A stretch of 64,000 nt of DNA, taken from positions 372,001 to 436,000 of the forward strand of contig CAMDCN010000005.1 in NCBI GenBank assembly GCA_945890485.1, given 5' to 3'. The notes beneath the pieces were generated by a model. That model ran no database searches. It had not been told where the DNA came from and saw nothing but the letters and a program-made list of their open reading frames with translations. This DNA is from Candidatus Sulfopaludibacter sp. SbA3. Lineage in GTDB: Bacteria; Acidobacteriota; Terriglobia; Bryobacterales; Bryobacteraceae. Made by a program: the position numbers and the translations under genes. Of this stretch, positions 52,147 through 59,654 are shown piece after piece; position 1 is the stretch's first letter; every line of letters starts with the position of its first letter.

Positions 52147-52626
52147 TTAGAACGGAACGTCGTCGTCGCTGATGCCGGCGTCGAACGGAGAACCGCCGCC
52201 GCTGGGCGCTGGGGCCGAACGCGGGGCGGCGGAACGGGGTGCGGACATCATGCGCGGTTCCTGGCTGAATCCGGCATCGCCACCCTCGCCGCCACGGCCA
52301 CCCAGGAGGATGACATCGTCGGCTACGACTTCGGTGGAATACTTCTTCTGCCCGTCTTTATCCTCATAGCTGCGGGTTTGGAGCCGGCCCTCCACGTAAA
52401 CCTGCTTGCCCTTGGTCAAATACGGCGCGAGATTTTCAGCCCGCCAGAGCACGACATTCGACCAATCGGTCTCTTCTTTCCATTCGCCGGTGGCCTGATC
52501 TTTGTACCGGCGGCCCGTCGCCACCGAGAATCGAGTCATGGAAACGCCCGACGGCGTGAACTTGGTTTCGGCGTCCCGGCCGAGATTTCCAACCAGAATC
52601 ACCTTGTTGACACTACGCGAAGCCAT
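52147..52626 (-). CDS. ssb: Single-stranded DNA-binding protein
   Basis: The 159-residue SSB has the OB-fold (1-110): NKVILVGNLGRDAETKFTPSG, then FSVATGRRYKD and DWSNVVLWRAENLAPYLTKG, and YVEGRLQTRSYEDKDGQKKY. A Gly/Ser/Pro-rich linker (about 112-150) and the acidic tip DDDVPF follow. It coats single-stranded DNA and calls in replication, repair and recombination partners. It heads an operon with two DUF669-like genes. The upstream region 52627-52834 has no gene and shows no convincing promoter by eye. Confidence 0.97.
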   Translation of the reverse strand: MASRSVNKVILVGNLGRDAETKFTPSGVSMTRFSVATGRRYKDQATGEWKEETDWSNVVLWRAENLAPYLTKGKQVYVEGRLQTRSYEDKDGQKKYSTEVVADDVILLGGRGGEGGDAGFSQEPRMMSAPRSAAPRSAPAPSGGGSPFDAGISDDDVPF

Positions 52627-52834
52627 AATCCTAGAACTCTAACACAGCGGCACCAGGAGAACCTCGCCTAGTACTCCCCGGATTTTCCGTTTTGAAAATA
52701 AGTCATGCACCCTGTTGCACGGAAATGAATCTGCGACATAATACTGCTTATCCACTGGCTGGCGGTGTGCTAGCTGGCGACCAGGTTGTCACCGTTCGGC
52801 TCAGGGAAATCGCGCGGTAAATATGTGAGGGAAA

Positions 52835-54076
52835 GTGCGTCGTTTGTCCTTTTTCAAACGCTGCCCGCTCCGGCTGCTGATTGCCAGCGTGCCACTCCTG
52901 ACGAGTGTGCCTGGCATCGCTCAGACTGTCATGAACGGAAACGGAGGTCCGGTTCGCCTGTTTGGCACCGACTTGGCCGTTTTTGAGATGCGAGAGCCGC
53001 GCCAGGATTTACCCTGCCACGTGACCCCAACAAAAAGCGCACTGGTGGGCTTCGATTTGAAGTTTCACTCCGGCTTTGAGGTGACTGTTCCTCTGCGGGA
53101 ACTTGCCGGGCGCGAGAACCTGCTGACGATCCTTTTCCGGGTCGCTCCTCTTGAAGATCTCGACAACCCTGTTTACTTCATGCAGAAAGTCCGCGTTCCC
53201 GAGATTGAAGAAGAAGCCAAGGGCGATGCGTCGCTCTACGGAGCGTTCGATCTGGGAGAAGGAAAATACCGGGTCGACTGGTTGATGCGGGATCGTGCGG
53301 AACGTGTCTGCTCCAACTATTGGGAGGTCGAAGCGACTCTGACCACCAAAGAGAGCCAGATGGCGATGGTGATCCCTCCGAAGTCGGTCCGCGCCGCGGA
53401 CCAGGAAAGCTTTAAGGACGAACCGCCGATTGAGCGAGCCTCCGCCGAAGAGGCCGTCAATGTAAAAGTGCTGTTGAACTACGCCCCCCAGAACCCCCGC
53501 AACACGGTGATGCGTCCGGTGGATACGACGGCGCTCGTCTCGATCCTGCGTTCCATTTTGCGAGAGCCAAAGATCGGAAAGTTCTCCTTGGTCGCCTTCT
53601 CCATGGCGAGTCAGGAGGTGCTCTACCGGCAGGAGAACGTCGACCATCTCGACCTGCCTGCCCTCGGCGAGGCCCTCAGCAAGGTGAAGTTCGGCACCGT
53701 CGATCTCAGCAAGCTCGCCGTTAAGCATAGCGAAACGCAGTTCCTTGGGGAACTCATCCGCACCGAACTCGGCGGCGCGAACAAATCAGAGGCGATCATC
53801 TTCGCCGGGCCGAAGGTGATGCTCGAGCAGAACGTGGAAGCCGAAACGCTAAAAGAAGTCGGCGCAGTGGACTTCCCCTTGTTTTACCTGAATTACAATC
53901 TCTATCCCGCGCAGATCCCGTGGCGGGATTCGATCTCCCACGCCGTAAAGTTCTTCAAGGGACAGGAGTACACTATTAGCAAGCCGCGGGATCTTTGGTT
54001 TGCCACCTCGGAAGTGGTGAATCGGATCGTCAAAAACCGCAGCGCCCGCTTGGCGCAGAATTCTCCGTCCCAGTAG
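52835..54076 (+). CDS. Exported protein, possibly vWA-like, unknown function
   Basis: The 413-residue protein starts at GTG 52835 (GAGG four bases before) with a signal peptide (about 1-30, ending PGIAQT). A beta-rich region of about 170 residues follows. From about 205 there is an alternating strand/helix pattern: VNVKVLLNYAPQNPRN, SILRSILREPKIGKFSLVAFSM, FLGELIRTELGG, SEAIIFAGPKVM and FPLFYLNYN. It resembles von Willebrand A-like domains common in acidobacterial exported proteins, but the MIDAS Asp-x-Ser-x-Ser is not seen. It is divergent from ssb and heads a plus-strand run up to the radical SAM gene. Confidence 0.6.
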   Translation: MRRLSFFKRCPLRLLIASVPLLTSVPGIAQTVMNGNGGPVRLFGTDLAVFEMREPRQDLPCHVTPTKSALVGFDLKFHSGFEVTVPLRELAGRENLLTILFRVAPLEDLDNPVYFMQKVRVPEIEEEAKGDASLYGAFDLGEGKYRVDWLMRDRAERVCSNYWEVEATLTTKESQMAMVIPPKSVRAADQESFKDEPPIERASAEEAVNVKVLLNYAPQNPRNTVMRPVDTTALVSILRSILREPKIGKFSLVAFSMASQEVLYRQENVDHLDLPALGEALSKVKFGTVDLSKLAVKHSETQFLGELIRTELGGANKSEAIIFAGPKVMLEQNVEAETLKEVGAVDFPLFYLNYNLYPAQIPWRDSISHAVKFFKGQEYTISKPRDLWFATSEVVNRIVKNRSARLAQNSPSQ

Positions 54077-54155
54077 ATTTCATGTTCTTCGCAGACCACG
54101 GAAACGGGTTCCGTTCGCTTACGTCCATTTCCATAGAGGAATCGCACAGGGAATT

Positions 54156-54701
54156 ATGAAGCTCGCCATTTGCTCGCTTGTTGCGCTCTCGGCTCTTCCG
54201 CTGGCCGCTCAGTCGTCGGACCCGCAGCGTCTTGCTCCGTTCGTGCCATCGCCGATGGAGATCATTGAACGGATGTTGGAATCGGCCAATGTGAAGCGCG
54301 GGGAGATTGTCGTCGATCTTGGCTGTGGAGATGGAAGGATTTTAATTACGGCGGTGCAGAAATTTGGCGCCAAGGCCGTCGGCGTGGAATTGAACCCGAA
54401 ACTCGTAAAAGAGGCGTCGGAAATGATCGCCCGGTTGGGGCTGCAGAACCATGCGAAGGTCGTTCGCGGGGACATTTTTGAAGCCGATTTGACCCAGGCC
54501 GATGTGGTCACGCTCTACTTAACCACCGGATCGAACGAAAAGTTGCGGCCCAAGCTGGAGCAGTCGCTTCGGCCTGGCGCCCGCGTCGTTTCGCATGACT
54601 ACGGCATTCGCGGCTGGAATCCGATTGATGTGCAGGAAGTGTTTGTCCACAACCGTCGGCATAAGATTTATCTGTACCAGATCGCCCCCCGGAAAAATTA
54701 G
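54156..54701 (+). CDS. SAM-dependent methyltransferase with signal peptide
   Basis: The 181-residue protein has a typical signal peptide (1-18, ALPLAAQS) and then a class I methyltransferase fold. Motif I is VDLGCGDGRILITAV, the acidic end of strand 2 is VGVELNPKLV, motif II is VRGDIFEADL and motif IV VVTLYLTTGSNEKLRPKLEQSL (in part). The GDGR..ELNP..LV pattern is like FAM173/ATPSCKMT-type protein-lysine methyltransferases. The odd point is the export signal, since SAM is a cytoplasmic cofactor; a membrane anchor at the inner face is another reading. It lies 23 bases before the sugar-kinase gene. Confidence 0.75.
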   Translation: MKLAICSLVALSALPLAAQSSDPQRLAPFVPSPMEIIERMLESANVKRGEIVVDLGCGDGRILITAVQKFGAKAVGVELNPKLVKEASEMIARLGLQNHAKVVRGDIFEADLTQADVVTLYLTTGSNEKLRPKLEQSLRPGARVVSHDYGIRGWNPIDVQEVFVHNRRHKIYLYQIAPRKN

Positions 54702-54724
54702 CCGCTTCGCGGTAGCCTGAGAGG

Positions 54725-55672
54725 ATGTCCAAATTCGATGTGGTCGGCGTTGGCCTGAACGCCACCGACACTTTGCTTCTCGTTCCCAAATTTCCGGCCT
54801 ACGCCGGTAAGGAGCCCTTCGTCGAGGAGATGTTTTCTCCCGGCGGCCAGGTGGCTAGCGCGATGGTCGCGTGCGCCAAGCTTGGGTTGCGGGTGAAGTA
54901 TATCGGCACGATGGGCGACGACGAGCGGGGCCGCATTCAGCGGGACAGCCTGCTTGGCACCGGCATCAATCTGGACGACGTACAGGTGCGCAAGGGCTGC
55001 GCGAATCAATCGGCGTACATTGTTATCGACCAATCGACGGGCGAACGCACGGTGCTGTGGCGTCGGCCGGATTGCCTGCGCCTGGAGCCGGAAGAGATTC
55101 AGCCGGAGATGATTATCGGCTCCCGCCTGCTCCACATTGACGGCCACGATACGCCCGCCGTCGCCCGCGCCGCGGAAATCGCCCGCGCGAACGGCATCCC
55201 CGTTACCGTCGACGTCGATACGGTCTACCACGGCTTCGACCGGGTGCTGCCGAACATCGACTACCTCATCACCAGTTCCGAGTTCCCGCCCCAATGGACG
55301 AACGAGCGCGACCCCTTCCGGGCCCTCATTATGATCCAGCAGGAGTTCGGGATGAAAGTGGCGGCCATGACGCTCGGGGCCTTTGGCGCGATTGCCCGGA
55401 TGGATGGCGAGTTCGTCTACTCCCCGGCCTTCGTTGTCGATTGCGTCGATACGACCGGCGCCGGCGACGTCTTCCATGGAGCGTTCTGCTACTCGATCCT
55501 CGAAGGTCTAACTCTGCGCGATAGCCTCGATTTTTCAAACGCGATGGCTGCGTTGAATTGTATGGAGATCGGCGCTCGTGGTGGGATTCGCGACGCGGCG
55601 GCTGCCCGGGAGTTGATCGCAACCGGCCAGCGACGCAGCAAACGCGACTTCGTCCAACGAGCCTCCTCTTGA
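54725..55672 (+). CDS. PfkB-family carbohydrate kinase
   Basis: The 315-residue kinase phosphorylates a sugar or nucleoside at the expense of ATP. It has the N-terminal sugar-binding GGQVASAMVACAKLG (the counterpart of GGN..N.A..la.LG), the central IGTMGDDERG, and the C-terminal PfkB signature DTTGAGDVFHGAFCYSI with catalytic Asp. The substrate is not clear; the family includes ribo-, fructo- and adenosine kinases. It is packed with the rhomboid gene, seven bases downstream. Confidence 0.9.
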   Translation: MSKFDVVGVGLNATDTLLLVPKFPAYAGKEPFVEEMFSPGGQVASAMVACAKLGLRVKYIGTMGDDERGRIQRDSLLGTGINLDDVQVRKGCANQSAYIVIDQSTGERTVLWRRPDCLRLEPEEIQPEMIIGSRLLHIDGHDTPAVARAAEIARANGIPVTVDVDTVYHGFDRVLPNIDYLITSSEFPPQWTNERDPFRALIMIQQEFGMKVAAMTLGAFGAIARMDGEFVYSPAFVVDCVDTTGAGDVFHGAFCYSILEGLTLRDSLDFSNAMAALNCMEIGARGGIRDAAAARELIATGQRRSKRDFVQRASS

Positions 55673-55679
55673 CCCAGCC

Positions 55680-56348
55680 ATGATCCCGCTACGCGACACC
55701 CAACCGAGCCACAACTTTCCACTGGTCACCATCGCGCTGATCGCCGTGAATGTGCTCGCGTTCTTCTATCAGGTGTCGCTCGACGACTTTTCGCTGAACC
55801 ATTTCCTCTATGAGTACGGCCTCGTGCCCCGATATTTCCAATGGAGCGATTTGGTCACGAATATCTTCCTGCACGGAGGCTGGTGGCACCTGATCGGGAA
55901 CATGTGGTTCCTTTGGATCTACGGGGACAACATCGAAGACATCCTGGGCCACTTCAAATTCCTCTTGTTTTACGTACTCTGTGGGATTGCCGCGGGATTG
56001 CTCCATCTCCTTTTCAATCTCGACTCGCGCATTCCGACCATCGGGGCGAGCGGGGCCATCGCGGGTGTCATGGGCGCATACCTGATCAAGTTTCCTCACT
56101 CGCGCATAGTGACTCTGGTGCCCATCATCATCTTCTTCACGACGATGGAGATTCCTGCGTGGCTCATCCTGCTCTATTGGTTCGTGCTACAGTTTTTCAG
56201 CGGTATCGGCACGGTGGGGCAGTCGCACCTGAACCAGGGCGGCGTGGCTTGGTTTGCCCATGTGGGCGGTTTCCTGGCCGGAATCGCACTGATCAACCTG
56301 ATGCACCCTAAACCGAAGTATCACTTACGCCGGGATATTCGATGGTAA
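55680..56348 (+). CDS. Rhomboid intramembrane serine protease
   Basis: The 222-residue protein has six membrane segments. The catalytic Ser124 is in GASGAIAGVMG and His194 in WFAHVGGF, the dyad of rhomboids. The L1 loop has the WR-like LHGGWWHLIGNMWFLWIYGDN. It cleaves membrane-anchored proteins within the bilayer; substrates are unknown. The stop overlaps the glutaredoxin gene by seven bases. Confidence 0.93.
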   Translation: MIPLRDTQPSHNFPLVTIALIAVNVLAFFYQVSLDDFSLNHFLYEYGLVPRYFQWSDLVTNIFLHGGWWHLIGNMWFLWIYGDNIEDILGHFKFLLFYVLCGIAAGLLHLLFNLDSRIPTIGASGAIAGVMGAYLIKFPHSRIVTLVPIIIFFTTMEIPAWLILLYWFVLQFFSGIGTVGQSHLNQGGVAWFAHVGGFLAGIALINLMHPKPKYHLRRDIRW

Positions 56349-56626
56349 ACGTGCTTTTTTATACACGCCGCGGCTGCCACCTTTGTGAAGAGGCGTCGCG
56401 TGTTCTGGAACTGGCCGCGGCGGAGATGGAGTTTTCTACAACCGTCATCGATATCGATGCCGATCCCGCCGCCAAGGCCCTCTATCACGAGGACATTCCG
56501 GTCACGCTTCTCCCCAACGGACGCCGATTCCGTTACGGATTGGACAAGAAAGAGTTTCAATCGCAACTTTCCCTGCTTGGCGCGCATCGAAAATCTAAGT
56601 ATAAATGCGACCATCCAACTTCCTGA
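56342..56626 (+). CDS. Glutaredoxin-family thiol-disulfide protein
   Basis: The 94-residue protein has the thioredoxin-like start VNVLFYTRRGCHLCEEASRVL with the redox pair Cys12-His-Leu-Cys15. A conserved Pro follows in DIPVTLLPNG, as in the family's cis-Pro loop. It may reduce disulfides or carry glutathione; CHLC is typical of DUF836/glutaredoxin-like proteins. The C-terminal 15 residues overlap the radical SAM gene by 22 bases. The tight link to the radical SAM enzyme and the rhomboid suggests joint expression. Confidence 0.85.
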   Translation: MVNVLFYTRRGCHLCEEASRVLELAAAEMEFSTTVIDIDADPAAKALYHEDIPVTLLPNGRRFRYGLDKKEFQSQLSLLGAHRKSKYKCDHPTS

Positions 56627-57645
56627 CCGCTTGGGGAAAGATTTTGCGGGGTCGAATCCCGCTCCTTTCGATTGAAATCACCCGCGAGTGCCCGTTAAGT
56701 TGCCCCGGCTGCTATGCGTATGGCGACTCCCATCTCGCCGACGGCGCGAAACTTGTCGACCTGACCGATTCCAAGGGCGACGAACTCGTCGCCAATATCC
56801 TCCGCCTGGTGGACGAGCACCAGCCGGTGCAGGTATCGCTTGTTGGCGGCGAGCCGATGATGCGTCATCGGGAACTGGCGCGCGTGCTGCCCATTTTGAG
56901 CGAGCGCGGCATCTACACGATGATCGTCACCAGCGCCGTCATCCCCATCCCTCCTGAGTGGACGCGGTTGCCTTTCGTCACCGTCGCTGTGTCGATCGAT
57001 GGCTTGGCGAAGGATCATGACATCCGGCGGAAGCCCGCCACCTACGAACGCATTCTCAAGAACATCAAGGACTGCCGAATCAACGTCCACTGGACCGTCG
57101 TAAACCAGCACATGGAGGAGCCCGGCTACCTCGAAGAGTACGTCTCTTTCTGGAACGATCGTCCGGAAGTTCACAAGATCTGGATGAGTGTCTATACACC
57201 GCAGCGGGGCGAGGTGAGCCCGGAGATCCTGCCGCCAGCTAACCGCCAGAGCCTGTCCGCGCAGATTCCTCCGCTCTCGAAGAAGTACCCCAAGCTGCTC
57301 GTGCCGGACGGTATGGCCAAGGCCTTCGCCGCTCCGCCCACCAGCCCGGAAGACTGCATCTTCTCGCGGATGTCGGCCAACTACACGGCCGATTTCAAAA
57401 CGCAGGTGGAGCCGTGCGTCTTTGGCGGCGACCCGGATTGCAGCCAGTGCGGCTGTTCCATGTCCGCCGCGCTGCATTGGATTGGCGGTACGAAGGTGGT
57501 GGGTCCGCTGCAGATTAAGCATCTCGTCCGGAGTTCGATGGCGGTGGGCGCCTTCGTCAACTCCTGGGCCCCCTGGCAAAAGGGGCGAACGCGGTGGGAT
57601 AAACCTGCCGCGCCCGCCCCTTCCGATCTGGTTCAGATCAAGTAG
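56605..57645 (+). CDS. Radical SAM protein with extra C-terminal cysteines
   Basis: The 346-residue enzyme has the cluster motif Cys29-x3-Cys33-x2-Cys36 (ECPLSCPGCYAYG), which binds the 4Fe-4S cluster that cleaves SAM. SLVGGEPMMRH is the GGE motif. The C-terminal part has a further Cys set (PSPEDCIF-like, then PCVFGGDPDCSQCGCSM) that could hold an auxiliary cluster, like SPASM enzymes. The reaction is unknown; peptide modification is possible but no precursor peptide is visible. It overlaps the glutaredoxin gene by 22 bases and stops three bases before the convergent MFS gene. Confidence 0.85.
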   Translation: MRPSNFLTAWGKILRGRIPLLSIEITRECPLSCPGCYAYGDSHLADGAKLVDLTDSKGDELVANILRLVDEHQPVQVSLVGGEPMMRHRELARVLPILSERGIYTMIVTSAVIPIPPEWTRLPFVTVAVSIDGLAKDHDIRRKPATYERILKNIKDCRINVHWTVVNQHMEEPGYLEEYVSFWNDRPEVHKIWMSVYTPQRGEVSPEILPPANRQSLSAQIPPLSKKYPKLLVPDGMAKAFAAPPTSPEDCIFSRMSANYTADFKTQVEPCVFGGDPDCSQCGCSMSAALHWIGGTKVVGPLQIKHLVRSSMAVGAFVNSWAPWQKGRTRWDKPAAPAPSDLVQIK

Positions 57646-57648
57646 CCG

Positions 57649-58944
57649 CTAGGCTTCTTTTTCGAGTGGCGTCACCGGGTCGATGAACGGCCACGTCAAC
57701 ATGCCCAGCAGGTAGACTCCGGCCATGATCGTGATGAAGAAGTTCCAGTCGTTGCTGGTAGACCGGAGGATCAGGCCTCCGGTTACTGGCGCGACGAAGC
57801 CGGCGATGTTGCCCATCATGTTCATGGAACCGGACAGTGTGCCGGCGTATTTGCCGCCCACGTCCATACAGGCGCCCCAAGCGTTCGGCATCACGAGGTC
57901 GTTGCAGAAGCTCGATAGGCCGAGGCCGATCATCGCCCACAGCGGATCCTTTACTTGGATGGCGACGAACATCATCACGGCCGCGCCGCCGAAGCCTACC
58001 GTCGAGATCACACGCCGCGAACGGCCCACGTCGCCCCAGTGGCGGGACAGCTTGGTGGAGAGGAAGCCGCAGACCAGCGAACCCAGGCCGCCTAGGAACA
58101 GCGGGAGGATGGCGTAGTAGCCGCTCGTCTCCCGGTCCACTCCGTGATACTCCTGCAGGTACGTCGGCAGCCAGGTCGGGTAGAAATACCAGGGGAAGCT
58201 CAGCAGGAAGTATTGCAGCCAGAGCAGCCAAACCGCCCTGGAGCGAATGAGTTTGCCCCACGGGACGTCGCCGTGGCCGCTGGCCGGGTGGGCGGTCTTG
58301 GCGATCAACTCGCGCTCGCCCTGGTTCACTTCCGGGTGCTCCTGCGGATTGTCGCGGAACCAACGGTAGAAGAAGAACGCCCAAATGGTGCCTACCAGGC
58401 CGAACGTCAGGAATGCCGTCCGCCAGTCCATCACCTTGAAGATCCAGATCACCAGCGGCGGCGTGGCCGCGCCGCCCCAGCGGGCTGCCATCCAGAGGAT
58501 GCCCTGCGCGCGCACGCGCTCTTCAATCGGCAGCCAGGTGGAGAATGCTTTCGTAATGTTGGGGAAGCAGCCGGCTTCGCCCGCGCCGAACAGGAACCGC
58601 GTAATCAGCATCGTGTGGTAGCTGAACATCCAGCCGGTGGCGGCGGTAAAGAAACTCCACCAGATCACGATGCGCATCAGCACTTTGCGCGGGCCCATCC
58701 AGTCGCCGAGCCAGCCGCCCGGTATTTCAAATAGTGCGTAGGCGATGGCGAAGGCGCCAAAAACGTAGCCCATCTGGCCCTTGTCCAGGCCTAGGTCTTT
58801 CGATATTTCGGGGGCGGCCATCGAGATGGCCACGCGGTCAATATAAGCCAGAATTGCCAACGTGACGGCAAACCAGATCACCTTGCGCCGGGCGTTGCTG
58901 GCTGGTATCGCGGAAGGCCGCGTTGTTGTGGGAGTCGATTGCAT
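57649..58944 (-). CDS. MFS transporter, anion:cation symporter (ACS) type
   Basis: The 431-residue transporter has twelve membrane helices. The loop 2-3 motif is GGWLGDWMGPRKVL, and helix 4-5 has RFLFGAGEAGCFPNITKAFSTWLP, characteristic of the ACS family (hexuronate, glucarate, phthalate and sialate carriers). The substrate is likely an organic acid such as a sugar acid. Its start overlaps the cutA stop by one base. It is convergent with the radical SAM gene. Confidence 0.9.
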   Translation of the reverse strand: MQSTPTTTRPSAIPASNARRKVIWFAVTLAILAYIDRVAISMAAPEISKDLGLDKGQMGYVFGAFAIAYALFEIPGGWLGDWMGPRKVLMRIVIWWSFFTAATGWMFSYHTMLITRFLFGAGEAGCFPNITKAFSTWLPIEERVRAQGILWMAARWGGAATPPLVIWIFKVMDWRTAFLTFGLVGTIWAFFFYRWFRDNPQEHPEVNQGERELIAKTAHPASGHGDVPWGKLIRSRAVWLLWLQYFLLSFPWYFYPTWLPTYLQEYHGVDRETSGYYAILPLFLGGLGSLVCGFLSTKLSRHWGDVGRSRRVISTVGFGGAAVMMFVAIQVKDPLWAMIGLGLSSFCNDLVMPNAWGACMDVGGKYAGTLSGSMNMMGNIAGFVAPVTGGLILRSTSNDWNFFITIMAGVYLLGMLTWPFIDPVTPLEKEA

Positions 58945-59267
58945 CAGAGAGCCTCAGTTTCGTGGTCGATCCAGTCGAGGCAGGGCGCGTAGCCTTCAAC
59001 GACCGGGAGAGCGATAAGTTCGGGTACTTCGTAGGAATGCAGAGCGCGGACGGCCTCGCACAGCGCTTCGAACAGCGGCCGGCGCGACTTGATGATCAAC
59101 AGGATTTCGGACGAATCTTCCACCTTCCCCTGCCAGCGGTAAACCGATCGTGCCTGCGGCAAAATGCTCACACAGGCCGCCAGACGGCGTTCCACCAGGG
59201 TCCGCGCCAGCCGATCAGCTTCCTCCGGAGAAGAAACAGTAGTGAAGAGCACAATCTTATCAGTCAT
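58944..59267 (-). CDS. cutA: CutA-like divalent cation tolerance protein
   Basis: The 107-residue protein has the CutA1 ferredoxin-like fold: VLFTTVSSPEEADRLARTLVERRLAACVSI at the start, YRWQGKVEDSSEILLIIKSR in the middle and HSYEVPELIALPV at the end (each quoted in part here). CutA forms trimers; a role in copper tolerance was suggested for E. coli but remains debated. The MFS gene follows with a one-base overlap. It is divergent from the FtsB-like gene, with 48 bases between. Confidence 0.93.
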   Translation of the reverse strand: MTDKIVLFTTVSSPEEADRLARTLVERRLAACVSILPQARSVYRWQGKVEDSSEILLIIKSRRPLFEALCEAVRALHSYEVPELIALPVVEGYAPCLDWIDHETEAL

Positions 59268-59315
59268 CAGGCAGTAGCTTTTTATTTGAAAGCAGATTAT
59301 AAACGAGGGATAGGT

Positions 59316-59654
59316 ATGGCAGCGAGTCGTTCTCGAGCATTACAAGTGTACAAGCGGTTTGGCTTCGCGGTGGCGGTGGCCGGATTCGCCATTTTTGCCG
59401 TCCTCAACCTCACCGGCCCGCAGGGCGTGAGGGCTCTTTTCGCCAAATGGGACGAGCTCCATCGCATCCAGGTCCAGAACGCCAACCTCGCTACCGAACT
59501 CAAGGAACGCAAAGAACGGATTCGGATTCTGACGGATAATCTGGACGAGCGCGAACTGGAGATACGGAAAAAGCTCCAGAAGCTGCGGCCGGGCGAGAAG
59601 CTCTACCAGGTTCCGGACCCGGAACCCGAGCCGCCCGCTACGCCGAATAATTAG
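59316..59654 (+). CDS. FtsB/DivIC-like septum formation initiator
   Basis: From ATG 59316 the product is 112 residues. The longer frame upstream runs through the cutA gene antisense and is not real. One membrane segment (about 17-35) is followed by a coiled coil (about 38-80: IQVQNANLATELKERKERI, then LDERELEIRKKL). RPGEKLYQVPDPE is a typical FtsB/DivIC C-terminal motif, then a Pro-rich tail. FtsB-like proteins form part of the divisome bridge with FtsL and FtsQ. A GAGGG lies about five bases before the start. It ends with a four-base overlap with the convergent mutase gene. Confidence 0.82.
   Translation: MAASRSRALQVYKRFGFAVAVAGFAIFAVLNLTGPQGVRALFAKWDELHRIQVQNANLATELKERKERIRILTDNLDERELEIRKKLQKLRPGEKLYQVPDPEPEPPATPNN

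Noticed and set aside
52748-52756. DnaA-box-like TTATCCACT upstream of the exported protein gene
   Set aside because: It is a single copy with no cluster, AT-rich region or dnaA/dnaN neighbour, so it is no evidence for an origin.
58923-59315. A 131-codon upstream extension of the FtsB-like gene
   Set aside because: It is antisense to cutA. The FtsB-like start with its own ribosome binding site at 59316 gives the usual protein length.
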